This document shows positions 27,601 to 33,762 of a stretch of DNA of 35,130 nucleotides, piece after piece. The notes beneath the pieces are model-generated. The model had not been told where the DNA came from. It worked only from the letters and a program-made list of their open reading frames with translations, and searched no databases. Both the position numbers and the translations under genes were made by a program. The stretch covers positions 1 to 35,130 of the IMG/VR virus record IMGVR_UViG_3300021599_000436. One strand, 5' to 3'. Every line of letters begins with the position of its first letter. The stretch's first letter is position 1. This DNA is from a virus.

Positions 27601-28105
27601 CGCCCTGCTGAACAACTTTATTCATAATCTGAAGTTCTTGTCTTGCAATTGCAGTTTTATTTTTTACTTCGTCAAGGCCTCTAGGCACCTGTACGTTAAA
27701 TTGCATTAGCCCCTGAGCATTTCTTCCCAGAGGCTGTATAATTGCGTTTTGCAATGCTACTTGTTGTTTTGCAAGATCTCTAATAAGTCCGCCAGATGTT
27801 TTGGCGTGATTTTGCATAGTCTTATAATATTGATTTAACTTAAGCTGTCCTGAATCTAAATTTTTTCCAAATTTTTCTACATCAGAATTTAAGCTTACAA
27901 AGTGTGTTGAAAATTGGCCTGTGCTTCTTAAAGTGTCCGAAAAGGACCTATTCATTACTGCAATTTGATTTGCAAACATCTTGTTTGATGATGCAATTTT
28001 TTCTTGCAGTTTAGATAGGGATGCGGTTACTTTATGAACATCTGCAATGAGTCCCGAAAAATCCGCATCTGCGGTAATTCGGGTTCTTACTTGTTCATCA
28101 GCCAT
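21635..28105 (-). CDS. Tail tape measure protein, 2156 aa
   Basis: Sets tail length and is ejected with DNA. Helical N-terminus (about 1-180), then the TP901-type tape measure domain (about 190-520; ADAELTRLVKVYGDTAG, MREGGINASEGANALKSGL). Hydrophobic segments lie near 545-575 (GPLIMLTGVLANFFGYIV) and 1365-1385 (GPVGLAIIAVGGLVAAYKLI). The VPAMLTPGEFVVNAQA motif near 930 is a common feature of actinophage tape measures. Residues about 965-1240 form an Arg-rich inserted region between GG-rich linkers. A long charged coiled coil runs at about 1690-1840. At roughly 0.15 nm per residue the tail would be about 320 nm. No lytic domain is recognised. Confidence 0.93.
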   Translation of the reverse strand: MADEQVRTRITADADFSGLIADVHKVTASLSKLQEKIASSNKMFANQIAVMNRSFSDTLRSTGQFSTHFVSLNSDVEKFGKNLDSGQLKLNQYYKTMQNHAKTSGGLIRDLAKQQVALQNAIIQPLGRNAQGLMQFNVQVPRGLDEVKNKTAIARQELQIMNKVVQQGAGQLINWGKNTQWAGRQLTVGLTLPLAAFGKAAADAFRTADAELTRLVKVYGDTAGTTTEELGKVRQEVEATAKALSQNLGASYRETLALGADIAATGKTGQELIASIEETTRLAVLGEVDRAEAMKATLAIQSAFKQNTDQLSESINFLNAVENQTSTSLNDLVEAIPKAGPVIQGLGGSVKDLALYLTAMREGGINASEGANALKSGLASLINPTDKAVEQFKGFGIDLLGIVNDNAGSTTDTLLALQAALDQLDPLKKQQAIENLFGKFQFSRMNALFENLGKQGSQTLQVLDLMKASTGDLGALADRELKAVTESASGRYNRAVEGLKAELATVGNQFLAINTTLINVVTKILEFVDNLPKPLKQVLTLFGGLTAVAGPLIMLTGVLANFFGYIVKGVFHMKALFKGGEGWKYLTPEILAAEKAGSLIEQTLYSDAKAAGVLQLALRNLIDEFSVLEAKAATGSISVAPAVNTMAGNLVQRAGAGARVVDKNHPLVGPAYSRASSHMNPRGVMSTTERLNQTMFGMVPGSIPVNQRIGQNPQIYAESELPNIPGLTRVNGASTGIVASEAGKWHAMMATLGMQSKAEIAALKKSIATTGLASAEFMQVFDDVLPAVQAITKNAAIESRAIIAQLEAGAMNVQQARAEIMALNSRTEALIAETTMAQAKGMGRTLNPTVIPTLNQPVVTATGKSNMRELFKKSKTKNFIDSIARNLGVRTSGAGYNIETTKPKNFNDGGYVYTANDGSIVPGPNINADVVPAMLTPGEFVVNAQATKQNLPLLMAINGGAGGTGPNFNGGGTATDLDLYRQILSIEERYATSPNWGDEARFRAIMNNASALVPLGVDPSDAIAMATADVDTALRNSFRKDLRGGQGEIDRRLFKEQARKVTQARHRYIKQKYGRSLLTKNAGGLQALSAKQANQDSVKLLRLLEASDPKMAARVFPRLFPDVDPSKIRLSDLTSRNLFESEHVSPKDKSGFRNWGYNAAGNYMQAIAGESNINRLHNTLGNRGLVPNAVPLTTSSAESVQKQMRAKRGNISYPKAVSMSPSRSTRIAKAIIGASSRRRLFSMASAGGMNKGGMVYANKGGIIPSLRSGFSEGRAGKSGGEPSEMGGMGQFGLGMGLQMAGMYTGGSLGTGMMASGTALQMLPMLQMLKPAMGQLKNITGAVSLFGRIAGSAFRIAGAAVKFFTGPVGLAIIAVGGLVAAYKLIKKEIAEQRRETALLNGITKEGAKEAGISYETMTEKLKRVNAELKLQREKGLLAYEATTNSGVSGLTLTIAELKKLKETAKETMPTLYATFNNIDSSKVNDLAANLKAQFVAGGMSAQDATNKIYALIEASNKAGQGFNAIAQKGFQQIVDKGSAASFTIETLKGNILDFEKGIRDVDSAAFSGNVDSVINSLEGAVNALVGTRDASGQKITEAQALVMQYEKLNTLGVKNLQIGETALNNLKKENPLLASILKSTDTVGGMWAKVRLQTAGVNVNLKNMSSELAISLSLYQDALEQAGDQIESGEVVSDALGKAAAGSKKLGEEIKKNSDILKKAEDAQIGMDRAAIKRINDKIAAIRKEADAKKKAMSDALESENTELELQKLQLEAQAQLARGDRDGYAQTQLAIKQLVNETQAKKAMQKVDELAQKEEDKWRKKLDDDQEKKDRQGDKVDAANKGNNRAVETKAKVDEYLAKLTALAQRMSNAQRLKDPTRRKESVDAVTGEKNLLIENLGKESKEVREFFSNYVDPSTGKKLKGVAKWGGGADSEFNKLVQEMEKQAGTNYDKMVKDLGGGSTLNDVVRAMGGKAPVTRNITADNLSSILKGSEKLSDLFKKNGDLTDIARTRLINKFKLKQDDVFRYGEDEYRVTIGEDAILHDAKAVKRAGGGRFTPGQTYTINDGMKTEGIRFDMPGTIYPNINTSPRYNIPSNSINGMSGVSNNASSSNCVYNVNIALNGTNVSVDEVVMRFKQELSRMGAKEGRIKTIGAGVV

Positions 28106-28108
28106 TTA

Positions 28109-28474
28109 TTACTCCTTAGAATATCCTAAACCTGCTCCAATTCCAAATCCTGCTTCTGCAGCAAATTGTCCTTGTAGTGAAACTATGTCAGATCCGTCTG
28201 CTTCAATTCCTAATGCTTTTCTTCTGACATCTTCAAAGGTAGGACCTTCGTTTTTTTCTTCTTCGATGTTAAGATCGATACCTTGCATTCCTGCAAGAAA
28301 CTTTCTTTCCTCCGACTCTTTCTTTTTAATAGATTTCAATGTTTGCAATAACTCTGGCATTGAAAGACTTTCTTCTAGTTCTTCGTAATTTTTCCAATGA
28401 CCTAAAAGAAAAACTTCTCCTAATAAAGCGGCTAAGTCTAGTTCTGACCAGCCAGAACCGCTGCCGCTAGTAGG
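28109..28474 (-). CDS. Tail assembly chaperone, -1 frameshift extension
   Basis: The downstream frame of the two-product tail assembly chaperone (lambda G/GT type), 121 codons after the slip. It has no good start of its own: the first ATG (28360) would drop the conserved first 38 codons, which read SGWSELDLAALLGEVFLLGH and then WKNYEELEESLSMPELL. Entry is expected by -1 frameshifting at CCCAAAC (28474-28480). The C-terminal part has DLNIEEEKNEGPTFEDVRRK and ends AGFGIGAGLGYSKE, typical of actinophage GT proteins from memory. It precedes the tape measure, which this chaperone family binds during tail assembly. Confidence 0.8.
   Translation of the reverse strand, partial: PTSGSGSGWSELDLAALLGEVFLLGHWKNYEELEESLSMPELLQTLKSIKKKESEERKFLAGMQGIDLNIEEEKNEGPTFEDVRRKALGIEADGSDIVSLQGQFAAEAGFGIGAGLGYSKE
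28441..28458 (-). promoter_or_regulatory. Stem-loop downstream of the slippery site
   Basis: GTTCTG and CAGAAC form a perfect 6-bp stem around a six-base loop, 15 bases after the CCCAAAC heptamer and just before the zero-frame stop. Three more pairs are possible with a bulge. The spacing is longer than the usual 5-9 bases, so a stimulatory role is uncertain. Confidence 0.35.
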
Positions 28475-28480
28475 TTTGGG
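28474..28480 (-). promoter_or_regulatory. Programmed -1 frameshift heptamer CCCAAAC
   Basis: The zero frame reads GAC-CCA-AAC, giving C CCA AAC, an exact X XXY YYZ slippery site. Shifting to CCC AAA joins ...KLDDPN to PTSGSGSGWSELD. It lies in the region where both chaperone frames are open (between the TAA at 28490-28492 and the TAG at 28438-28440). Confidence 0.75.
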
Positions 28481-28582
28481 TCGTCCAACTTAATACCACC
28501 ACATACTTCAAGTATGCGGTGATTTCTTCTACATTATATACTGTTGTTGCCAATTTAATCCTCCTAGGATCTAGTCTCATTT

Positions 28583-28611
28583 ATTATAACATATAGGTAT
28601 TATCACCACAA
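28583..28611 (-). promoter_or_regulatory. Promoter for chaperone/tape-measure operon
   Basis: TTGTGG (28606-28611), 17 bases, then TATAAT (28583-28588) with the TGT extension. It follows the terminator of the major tail protein. Start near 28576 would place the TTG-initiated chaperone gene behind a leader of about 23 nt. Confidence 0.55.
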
Positions 28612-28637
28612 ACAGAAGACCCCCCATTTCTGGGGGG
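28610..28637 (-). terminator. Intrinsic terminator after major tail protein
   Basis: CCCCCC (28620-28625) pairs with GGGGGG (28632-28637) around a six-base loop, followed on the minus strand by a T-rich TCTTCTGTTT. Placed 22 bases after the major tail protein stop, it would limit read-through from a highly expressed gene into the chaperone operon. Confidence 0.7.
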
Positions 28638-28658
28638 CCCTGTTAATTAATAAATTAA

Positions 28659-29372
28659 TTACGCAAGAACTCGGTCAATAATCTTACCATATTCTGAACC
28701 AGTGTAATTAGCGTCTGGAAGCAGACGGAATGTTACTGGGAAAGTTGTTGGTGTATTACGTGCTAGTGAGAACTGTGACTGTTGTACAGAAAGAACACGA
28801 CGTGCATAATATACACGCTCTGTTGTTGCTGCTACTTCTGCCGATGCACCCTTTGCAAGAGTTGGTGCTTGACCAACTGCAAACAACTGACGCTCTGTTG
28901 GCTGAACACCAAGTGCTCCAGCCTCAAGGCCAAGTGTTAGAGACTTATCGTCTGCACCTGTTGCGCCCTTTGTAGGGTATGCATCTGTTGATGCTACGTT
29001 ATCCTTTGTGAGAGTTGAAGCTCCCTGTCCGAATACCAAAAGAACGTTTGCAAGTGTTCCTTCAGACATTTCGGTTGCAATCATAACTTCCATCGCTGAC
29101 TTGAAAAGCTTAGCTGTATCAAGAAGCTGATCTACTGTTACTGAATCATATGTTGGGTTGTAAGTGATCTGAAGACCATTGTTGGTGAAACCAACGTTAC
29201 GAACTAGATTAGATGCTGCAAGTGTAGTTGCGGCTGATGTTCTTGGAGCAAATGAAACTCCTGAACCTGAATCTAGAATATTTTCAACGTATGATGGATC
29301 TGTTGAATCCTTGACTGATACATATAGTGGTGATGCACCAACAAGAATATTCTTTGCATTATTAAATGCCAT
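28659..29372 (-). CDS. Major tail protein
   Basis: 237 residues, forming the stacked rings of the tail tube. It lies between the tail terminator and the chaperone/tape measure genes, the invariant position of the tube protein. The sequence is beta-rich with balanced composition, a VGFTNNGLQITYNPTYDSVT strand pair near residue 70, and a C-terminal VTFRLLPDANYTGSEYGKII typical of actinophage tube proteins (recalled). It has the strongest ribosome site around (AGGAGG-type), its own promoter and its own terminator, consistent with very high expression. No C-terminal Ig decoration is attached. Confidence 0.85.
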   Translation of the reverse strand: MAFNNAKNILVGASPLYVSVKDSTDPSYVENILDSGSGVSFAPRTSAATTLAASNLVRNVGFTNNGLQITYNPTYDSVTVDQLLDTAKLFKSAMEVMIATEMSEGTLANVLLVFGQGASTLTKDNVASTDAYPTKGATGADDKSLTLGLEAGALGVQPTERQLFAVGQAPTLAKGASAEVAATTERVYYARRVLSVQQSQFSLARNTPTTFPVTFRLLPDANYTGSEYGKIIDRVLA

Positions 29373-29441
29373 TGTTATACCTCCTGTTTTTTAAACATAA
29401 TATTAAGTTTTTGTGGCTGGCTAGGCCGTTCCTCTTGTCTA

Positions 29442-29470
29442 ATTGTAGTGGATAAACGACCCAAAGGCAA
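29442..29470 (-). promoter_or_regulatory. Promoter for major tail protein
   Basis: TTGCCT (29465-29470), 17 bases, TACAAT (29442-29447): four of six and five of six matches to the sigma-70 consensus with ideal spacing. It overlaps the end of the tail terminator gap and gives a leader of about 63 nt before the ATG. Fits the need for many tube subunits. Confidence 0.5.
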
Positions 29471-29473
29471 ACT

Positions 29474-29986
29474 CTATACAAACCTGCCATTTACGTCAGA
29501 TATCCTGGCATACTTAACTTCAAGGATTACATCTGAAGACAAAAATCCCTGGATTTCTTCAGAAGGACTAGTTGGGGAAATCTCTGATATAAAAATGCTG
29601 TAGAACTTAAACTTATCAGATACTCCACCCCACAAATTTAGATCCCTTGCTGAGTCATCCATTCTTCTAAATAAATCTGTCATAAAATTTCTAAGCTGAT
29701 TTATCTCAGAAACGTCTGTTGAATAAATAGTAAAAAGTATTTGTTCGCAACATATTGCCCAATTCTCTTCATACGACATACCAATCTTGTCATACACAAT
29801 ATGGGTTTTGCCACTTAAAAATTGATTCATCTCTGGAGACTGTTGAACTGGAATAATGGGAACAATTGATGAACCAAGGCTGTCTGAGTAATAATCGTCT
29901 GCTTCTAATAGACCTATTGTTAAAATTTGATCCCACAAATATTTTCTTATTTCTATTGAGGCATCTAACTTATAGTCTGCTGTCAT
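29474..29986 (-). CDS. Tail terminator protein
   Basis: 170-residue protein with alternating helices and strands: an N-terminal helix (DASIEIRKYLWDQILTIGLL), a central IVYDKIGMSYEENWAICCEQILFTIYSTD beta region, and a helix (NQLRNFMTDLFRRMDDSARDLN) before the final strands. This is the order seen in tail-terminator/neck proteins that cap the tube. Position just before the major tail protein supports it. The ATG overlaps the upstream stop by ATGA. Confidence 0.75.
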   Translation of the reverse strand: MTADYKLDASIEIRKYLWDQILTIGLLEADDYYSDSLGSSIVPIIPVQQSPEMNQFLSGKTHIVYDKIGMSYEENWAICCEQILFTIYSTDVSEINQLRNFMTDLFRRMDDSARDLNLWGGVSDKFKFYSIFISEISPTSPSEEIQGFLSSDVILEVKYARISDVNGRFV

Positions 29987-30774
29987 AATGACCCTCCAAA
30001 TGCCTGAGTAAGTGCAGAGTCCGCCTGTGAACGAATATAATTTGGAGAAAATGAATATTGAACTCTTTTAATATTTGATGGAACGCTTAATGCTTTTGAA
30101 ATAGAACTATTAAACATTTTTTGAAATCCTGATTTTTTAATTGAACCGCTTACAAGTTGGCCACTAAAAAATCTAGAATATTGTAGGTCAAAGGAGTTCT
30201 TTACAGAGGGTCCTCCAGGCCTTCTAACGGTCACTGAAGCCCCTTCTGGCATAAATACAGTAACTCCATCCATAGAAAAAACAAGTCGCTTAGAGGAGCG
30301 TGGAGAGATTATTAGAGGCTCTCCTTTTTCCATAATAAAAGCTTTATCTCTAAACACATGCTTTTTGCCTGGCATTCTAGTTGGTACACCAACCTTAGAT
30401 GGCAAAAATTCATAATTAATTGCAAATGAAAGTCCATCTTGAGATACTTTATTTATCTTAAATAATCTAGAGCTAGCATCTCCAGTCTTTTTCCATTCAT
30501 ATACATGGTGAAAAGATTTTGGCTTAATTCTTGATTGAGAATCTATATATTCTGGAAAATCTTTGTTTATTTGATCAAAGATTACTTTAGTGAATTTGTT
30601 TTGAAATGTTTTATTAGTAGTCAATTTGGCAATGACGTTTGCTTCGTAATAAACATATGCAGATACTTGAGCAACTGTGCTATCTTTAAATATTGTCTTA
30701 TCACGACTATTACTGCCTACGGCTAATCTTTCTAGGCCGCTGGCTGCTTGAAGTAACATTCCATTATAGTCCAA
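29983..30774 (-). CDS. Neck protein, HK97 gp10-like
   Basis: 263 residues. The helical N-terminal region (ASAYVYYEANVIAKL-like, residues about 35-85) is followed by KSFHHVYEWKKTGDASSRLF, the signature I associate with HK97 gp10-type neck or tail-completion proteins in actinophages, and then a beta-rich half. It joins the head-closure and terminator genes in the conserved order. The start overlaps the head-closure gene by 11 bp. Larger than typical gp10 (about 140 residues), with extra C-terminal 90 residues. Confidence 0.7.
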   Translation of the reverse strand: MDYNGMLLQAASGLERLAVGSNSRDKTIFKDSTVAQVSAYVYYEANVIAKLTTNKTFQNKFTKVIFDQINKDFPEYIDSQSRIKPKSFHHVYEWKKTGDASSRLFKINKVSQDGLSFAINYEFLPSKVGVPTRMPGKKHVFRDKAFIMEKGEPLIISPRSSKRLVFSMDGVTVFMPEGASVTVRRPGGPSVKNSFDLQYSRFFSGQLVSGSIKKSGFQKMFNSSISKALSVPSNIKRVQYSFSPNYIRSQADSALTQAFGGSL

Positions 30775-31192
30775 TTTGCTGATTCTCCGATCTCTTTACA
30801 GATGTGTTGAATCCAATAGGTTTTCCAAAAGGATCTGTTATTGGTGTCGTTCCTATAATTTCAAAAACTGTGGGGGTCTCATTTGGATAATTTATTTCAG
30901 TCCAAATTGGCCTATTTGAAGAATCACGAATATTGCTTATTTTATCTCTAGCTGTTAATCTCTCTAAAGTTCTTATTTGTAGAACCTGTTCATTAGAATA
31001 CTTATTTGAAAATACTTGTCTGTCGCTGCCTCTTGAAGTTGCCGAATTACTTATAACCCCCTTTGCATGGCAATTCACCGTTTTATAAAAGATCCATTCT
31101 TTTTTAATGGCGCCAGTATTTGCATCCTGAGAATCTATTTGTCTGTATACATCCAACTTCATAGAAAGTAGGGAGTCTATTAAATTGTTCAT
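30764..31192 (-). CDS. Head-closure (stopper) protein
   Basis: 142-residue beta-barrel type protein: LDVYRQIDSQDANTGAIKKE at the N-terminus, then the AKGVISN and QIRTLERLTARDKISNI segments, and a C-terminal TVFEIIGTTPITDPFGKPIG. The arrangement matches SPP1 gp16/lambda FII-type stoppers that close the connector after DNA packaging. Its ATG shares a base with the adaptor stop (TAATG). Call rests on pattern and position. Confidence 0.7.
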   Translation of the reverse strand: MNNLIDSLLSMKLDVYRQIDSQDANTGAIKKEWIFYKTVNCHAKGVISNSATSRGSDRQVFSNKYSNEQVLQIRTLERLTARDKISNIRDSSNRPIWTEINYPNETPTVFEIIGTTPITDPFGKPIGFNTSVKRSENQQIGL

Positions 31193-32175
31193 TAAATTAT
31201 TACCGACTGAGTTAAGACATATTCTGATAAAAGCTGATCTGCATAGGCGTTTCCAGTACCAGTATAAGCTTGTGAATCAAACTCAAAGTTCCAGTCAAAC
31301 GTCTGTATTGTTTTTAAGTACCTGTTTCTCCATTCTTTATCGTTAGAGAAGAAATCTTTAATAAGCTCAATACATGCTAAATCAACTTGGGCTGGCACTT
31401 TATTCCAGCCAAATTTACCTATAACCTTATATTTTACATTTGGTATAAATGCACCAGTCCCATAATCATTAAATGATGGAGGCACCATTCCGTTTGCAAT
31501 ATATGTTGAGTTATCTAGTAGATTTGCTCTATTAACTTTAATTCCGTATCCAGTTTCAGATACTTCTAGGCTAAGGCCCCAGTTGTTTATAGAATTTAAA
31601 CTATCATAGAGAAGAACATCATTTACATATAGCTTATATATTGTATTAATTTTTTGTTGTGTTGGTAGAACATCTGACCCAGAACCATAAACTAGCTCTA
31701 CATCATCGTACAAATAAAACGACTGTCCAGTATAGTCTTCAATTTTTCTACGTGCATAATTTTCTGCAGCTTTTAATTCTTTATAAGACCTATAAGATGG
31801 ATCTGAGGGATCTGAACTTATACCAAGCTCTTGGTACATCTGAGACAAATCGGTATATGGAGTAACAACAGAGACGTCGTGAGTTTTAGAAACAGCAGAA
31901 GAGTTTACGGTATAATTCCACTCTAATTTTAAAACCCTGTTTCTTGTTGTTATATTTAAAGGAATATAAACATTGTACAAACCAATATTTGTTTCATCTT
32001 TAACTGAAGTTAATGTTGTTAAAATGGTAGTAGGGCTTATTGATGGAACAATAGCGGGGTCTTCTGTAATATCATAAACTTTTACAGTTGGGGCAGAATC
32101 TGAGTCTACTACCTCTCCTTGCCAAAATACCTGATGAGATATTGGCGAGTTGGTACCTATCAATACTTCTGCCAT
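31192..32175 (-). CDS. Head-tail adaptor with N-terminal Ig-like domain
   Basis: 327 residues. The first about 110 residues are a beta-sandwich (FWQGEVVDSDSAPTVKVYDI, IGLYNVYIPLNITTRNRVLK). The remainder has the helical adaptor pattern of HK97 gp6/SPP1 gp15: SYKELKAAENYARRKIEDYT near residue 130 and a C-terminal helix (VDLACIELIKDFFSNDKEWR). The Ig-like front may decorate the neck. Adaptors bind the portal, so a portal gene is expected to the right of this window. Confidence 0.75.
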   Translation of the reverse strand: MAEVLIGTNSPISHQVFWQGEVVDSDSAPTVKVYDITEDPAIVPSISPTTILTTLTSVKDETNIGLYNVYIPLNITTRNRVLKLEWNYTVNSSAVSKTHDVSVVTPYTDLSQMYQELGISSDPSDPSYRSYKELKAAENYARRKIEDYTGQSFYLYDDVELVYGSGSDVLPTQQKINTIYKLYVNDVLLYDSLNSINNWGLSLEVSETGYGIKVNRANLLDNSTYIANGMVPPSFNDYGTGAFIPNVKYKVIGKFGWNKVPAQVDLACIELIKDFFSNDKEWRNRYLKTIQTFDWNFEFDSQAYTGTGNAYADQLLSEYVLTQSVII

Positions 32176-32198
32176 TGACCTACTCCTTCTTATTGCTT

Positions 32199-32600
32199 TT
32201 AGTTATAAAATTCCTGAACTTCCTTTGGAGTTGCAACTCTGAAACCTTCTTCTACGTCAAAAATCTTTTGAGCTTCTGCTTCAGTTAGTGCTACAAAAGG
32301 GTGCTCCTTTGTAAATGTATGCCCTTGAATATCATATCTAAAATTATCTCTAGTCATTCTTACTAGGACAGTTCCAGCCGCCTGCTCTTTTTTGTGATCA
32401 AACTTAGGCAATACTTCAATCGTGTCTTCTTCTGATACATCTTTCATTGTTTGTAGTGTTTTTTGATATACAGACCATGTTACGCCTTCTTCTGATAATG
32501 CTGCTATTACGTCTGCTTTATTCTTTAAGGTTCCTGTATCTACGCCAAAATCTTCGGCAAGTTTCTTTAGTTCGGTTACCTTTAATGTGTCAAATGACAT
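32199..32600 (-). CDS. Head protein with SAP/Rho-N-like N-terminus, 133 aa
   Basis: 133 residues. The N-terminal 38 residues (TLKVTELKKLAEDFGVD then NKADVIAALSEEGV) match the helix-extended-helix pattern of SAP/Rho-N domains, which bind nucleic acid. The C-terminal half has TRDNFRYDIQGHTFTKEHPFVALTEAEAQKIF, a segment I recall in small head-module proteins. It lies between capsid and connector genes and has its own promoter and an AAGGAG site. DNA-binding in the head or a decoration role are both possible. Confidence 0.7.
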   Translation of the reverse strand: MSFDTLKVTELKKLAEDFGVDTGTLKNKADVIAALSEEGVTWSVYQKTLQTMKDVSEEDTIEVLPKFDHKKEQAAGTVLVRMTRDNFRYDIQGHTFTKEHPFVALTEAEAQKIFDVEEGFRVATPKEVQEFYN

Positions 32601-32625
32601 ATTGTCTCCTTTTTCTAGGTATTTA

Positions 32626-32654
32626 ATTATATCATTGTTAAATTCAAATGAAAA
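32626..32654 (-). promoter_or_regulatory. Promoter for connector/neck operon
   Basis: TTTTCA (32649-32654), 17 bases, then TATAAT (32626-32631) with a TGA extension. The -35 lies in the descending arm and tail of the capsid terminator. Leader about 18 nt to the ATG at 32600 with AAGGAG in between. Confidence 0.6.
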
Positions 32655-32683
32655 GCCCCCAAAAATAAATTTGGGGGCTTTTC
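32650..32683 (-). terminator. Terminator after major capsid protein
   Basis: A perfect 14-bp stem (GAAAAGCCCCCAAA/TTTGGGGGCTTTTC) with a six-base loop. The minus strand ends the stem with TTTTC and continues ATTTGAATTT. It also works on paper in the other direction. It sits 15 bp beyond the capsid stop. Confidence 0.75.
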
Positions 32684-32698
32684 AAGCCTATTTCCTAA

Positions 32699-33748
32699 TT
32701 AGGAAGCGACCTTAACGTTCTTTACAACTACCCATGCATCAGCTTGTTCAATCTGAACGCCAACACGAGTAAACATTGTGTATTCGATAGAGTCCTTCTT
32801 TGGCCAGAAGAAGCGATATACAGTTACATCACGCTTGATACCAATAACTACGTTATTTGGGAATGTCAAGTGTACGTCTCCGTGATCGCCAGTCTCACCA
32901 GAGTAGTCACCGTCTTGTGCCTCTTTTAGAAGAGGAACTTCAACGATTGGAATACCGAATGCGAATGGTGCAACGAATCCAGCTGGACCACCAAGACCTG
33001 GTTGATCTCCACGGATAATGCTTGAAGCAATATCTTGTGGGTTTACGTTCTGGATGTTTTGTGATGTTGAGTACAAGTAGTCCTGGATCAAGTTAGATCC
33101 TGCAAGGAATCGAAGATCCTGGCGACGTTGCTTGTACTTGCGTGGAAGTGCCTTCAACGCTGAGTTGAATACTGCACGAGAAATATTAGCACCTGCTGCG
33201 TCAACTACGTGTCCGCTAGCCTTTGCCTTCTTTACAACACCGTCAAATGACTTGTATAGGTTGTCTGAAGTTAGAGCTGTATTTCCGTTAAGAACTACAT
33301 CTTCAATATCATTACCTGCCTGTGTTGCCATCAAACGTGCAATGTGATCTTCTAGATCTGCACCTTCAATGTTGTCTTCAAGTGCTTCTGTTGAAAGCTC
33401 CCAGTCTAGGCGAAGCTTCTTTGTTGTTAGAGAAATCTTTGAGAAAGTCACTGCACTGTTTGTGCCTGTGTTTTCACCTTCTGAAGCAAGCTTCATTAGT
33501 TTCTCTCCGACTGACATACGGTCAATCTCTGTTGTATCGGCCTTCATTCGGACTGTACGGGCGACCTTACCAATTACGGTAGCATCGAACATATAATCTA
33601 GAAAGCGGGCTGATTGTTCTGGGTTTAGAAGTCCACCGTTTCCGTTTTCGGAAGCTCTGTGTACTCCTGTACCACCTGTTGAGGAGCCAAAGCCTGTTGA
33701 TACTGTTGTACCTGCTTCTGCTGCCTTTTCTAATAGTTCATTACTCAT
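32699..33748 (-). CDS. Major capsid protein, HK97 fold
   Basis: 349 residues. After a short disordered Gly/Ser-rich N-terminus comes FLDYMFDATVIGKVARTVRM, then the long-spine-helix region with LEDHIARLMATQAGNDIEDVVLNG, the usual signature of HK97-type capsids (helix ending in DxxxxxG). The C-terminal half has the P-domain DVTVYRFFWPKKDSIEYTMF and VQIEQADAWVVVKNVKV end. It follows the protease/scaffold gene directly, has an AGGTGA site and is followed by a strong terminator. A high level of expression is expected. Confidence 0.9.
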   Translation of the reverse strand: MSNELLEKAAEAGTTVSTGFGSSTGGTGVHRASENGNGGLLNPEQSARFLDYMFDATVIGKVARTVRMKADTTEIDRMSVGEKLMKLASEGENTGTNSAVTFSKISLTTKKLRLDWELSTEALEDNIEGADLEDHIARLMATQAGNDIEDVVLNGNTALTSDNLYKSFDGVVKKAKASGHVVDAAGANISRAVFNSALKALPRKYKQRRQDLRFLAGSNLIQDYLYSTSQNIQNVNPQDIASSIIRGDQPGLGGPAGFVAPFAFGIPIVEVPLLKEAQDGDYSGETGDHGDVHLTFPNNVVIGIKRDVTVYRFFWPKKDSIEYTMFTRVGVQIEQADAWVVVKNVKVAS

Positions 33749-33762
33749 TTATTTCACCTACC

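Larger units (their letters stand above)
28438..28553 (-). pseudogene. Tail assembly chaperone short form, apparently internally deleted
   Basis: A TTG start at 28553, six bases after a perfect AGGAGG, reads ATTVYNVEEI after the initiator, a typical actinophage chaperone N-terminus (recalled), but this frame stops at 28467-28469 after 28 codons. The -1 frame, open from 28533 to a TAG at 28438-28440, carries the expected C-terminus RILEVCGGIKLDDPNLLAAA. Intact homologues have roughly 80-100 residues between these pieces; here they are joined within a few codons and out of frame. An in-frame ATG at 28580 lies upstream of the expected transcript start and is not favoured. Confidence 0.6.

Noticed and set aside
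28578-28580. ATG at 28580 as chaperone start
   Set aside because: It lies upstream of the likely transcript start and has no ribosome site; TTG at 28553 has AGGAGG at ideal distance.
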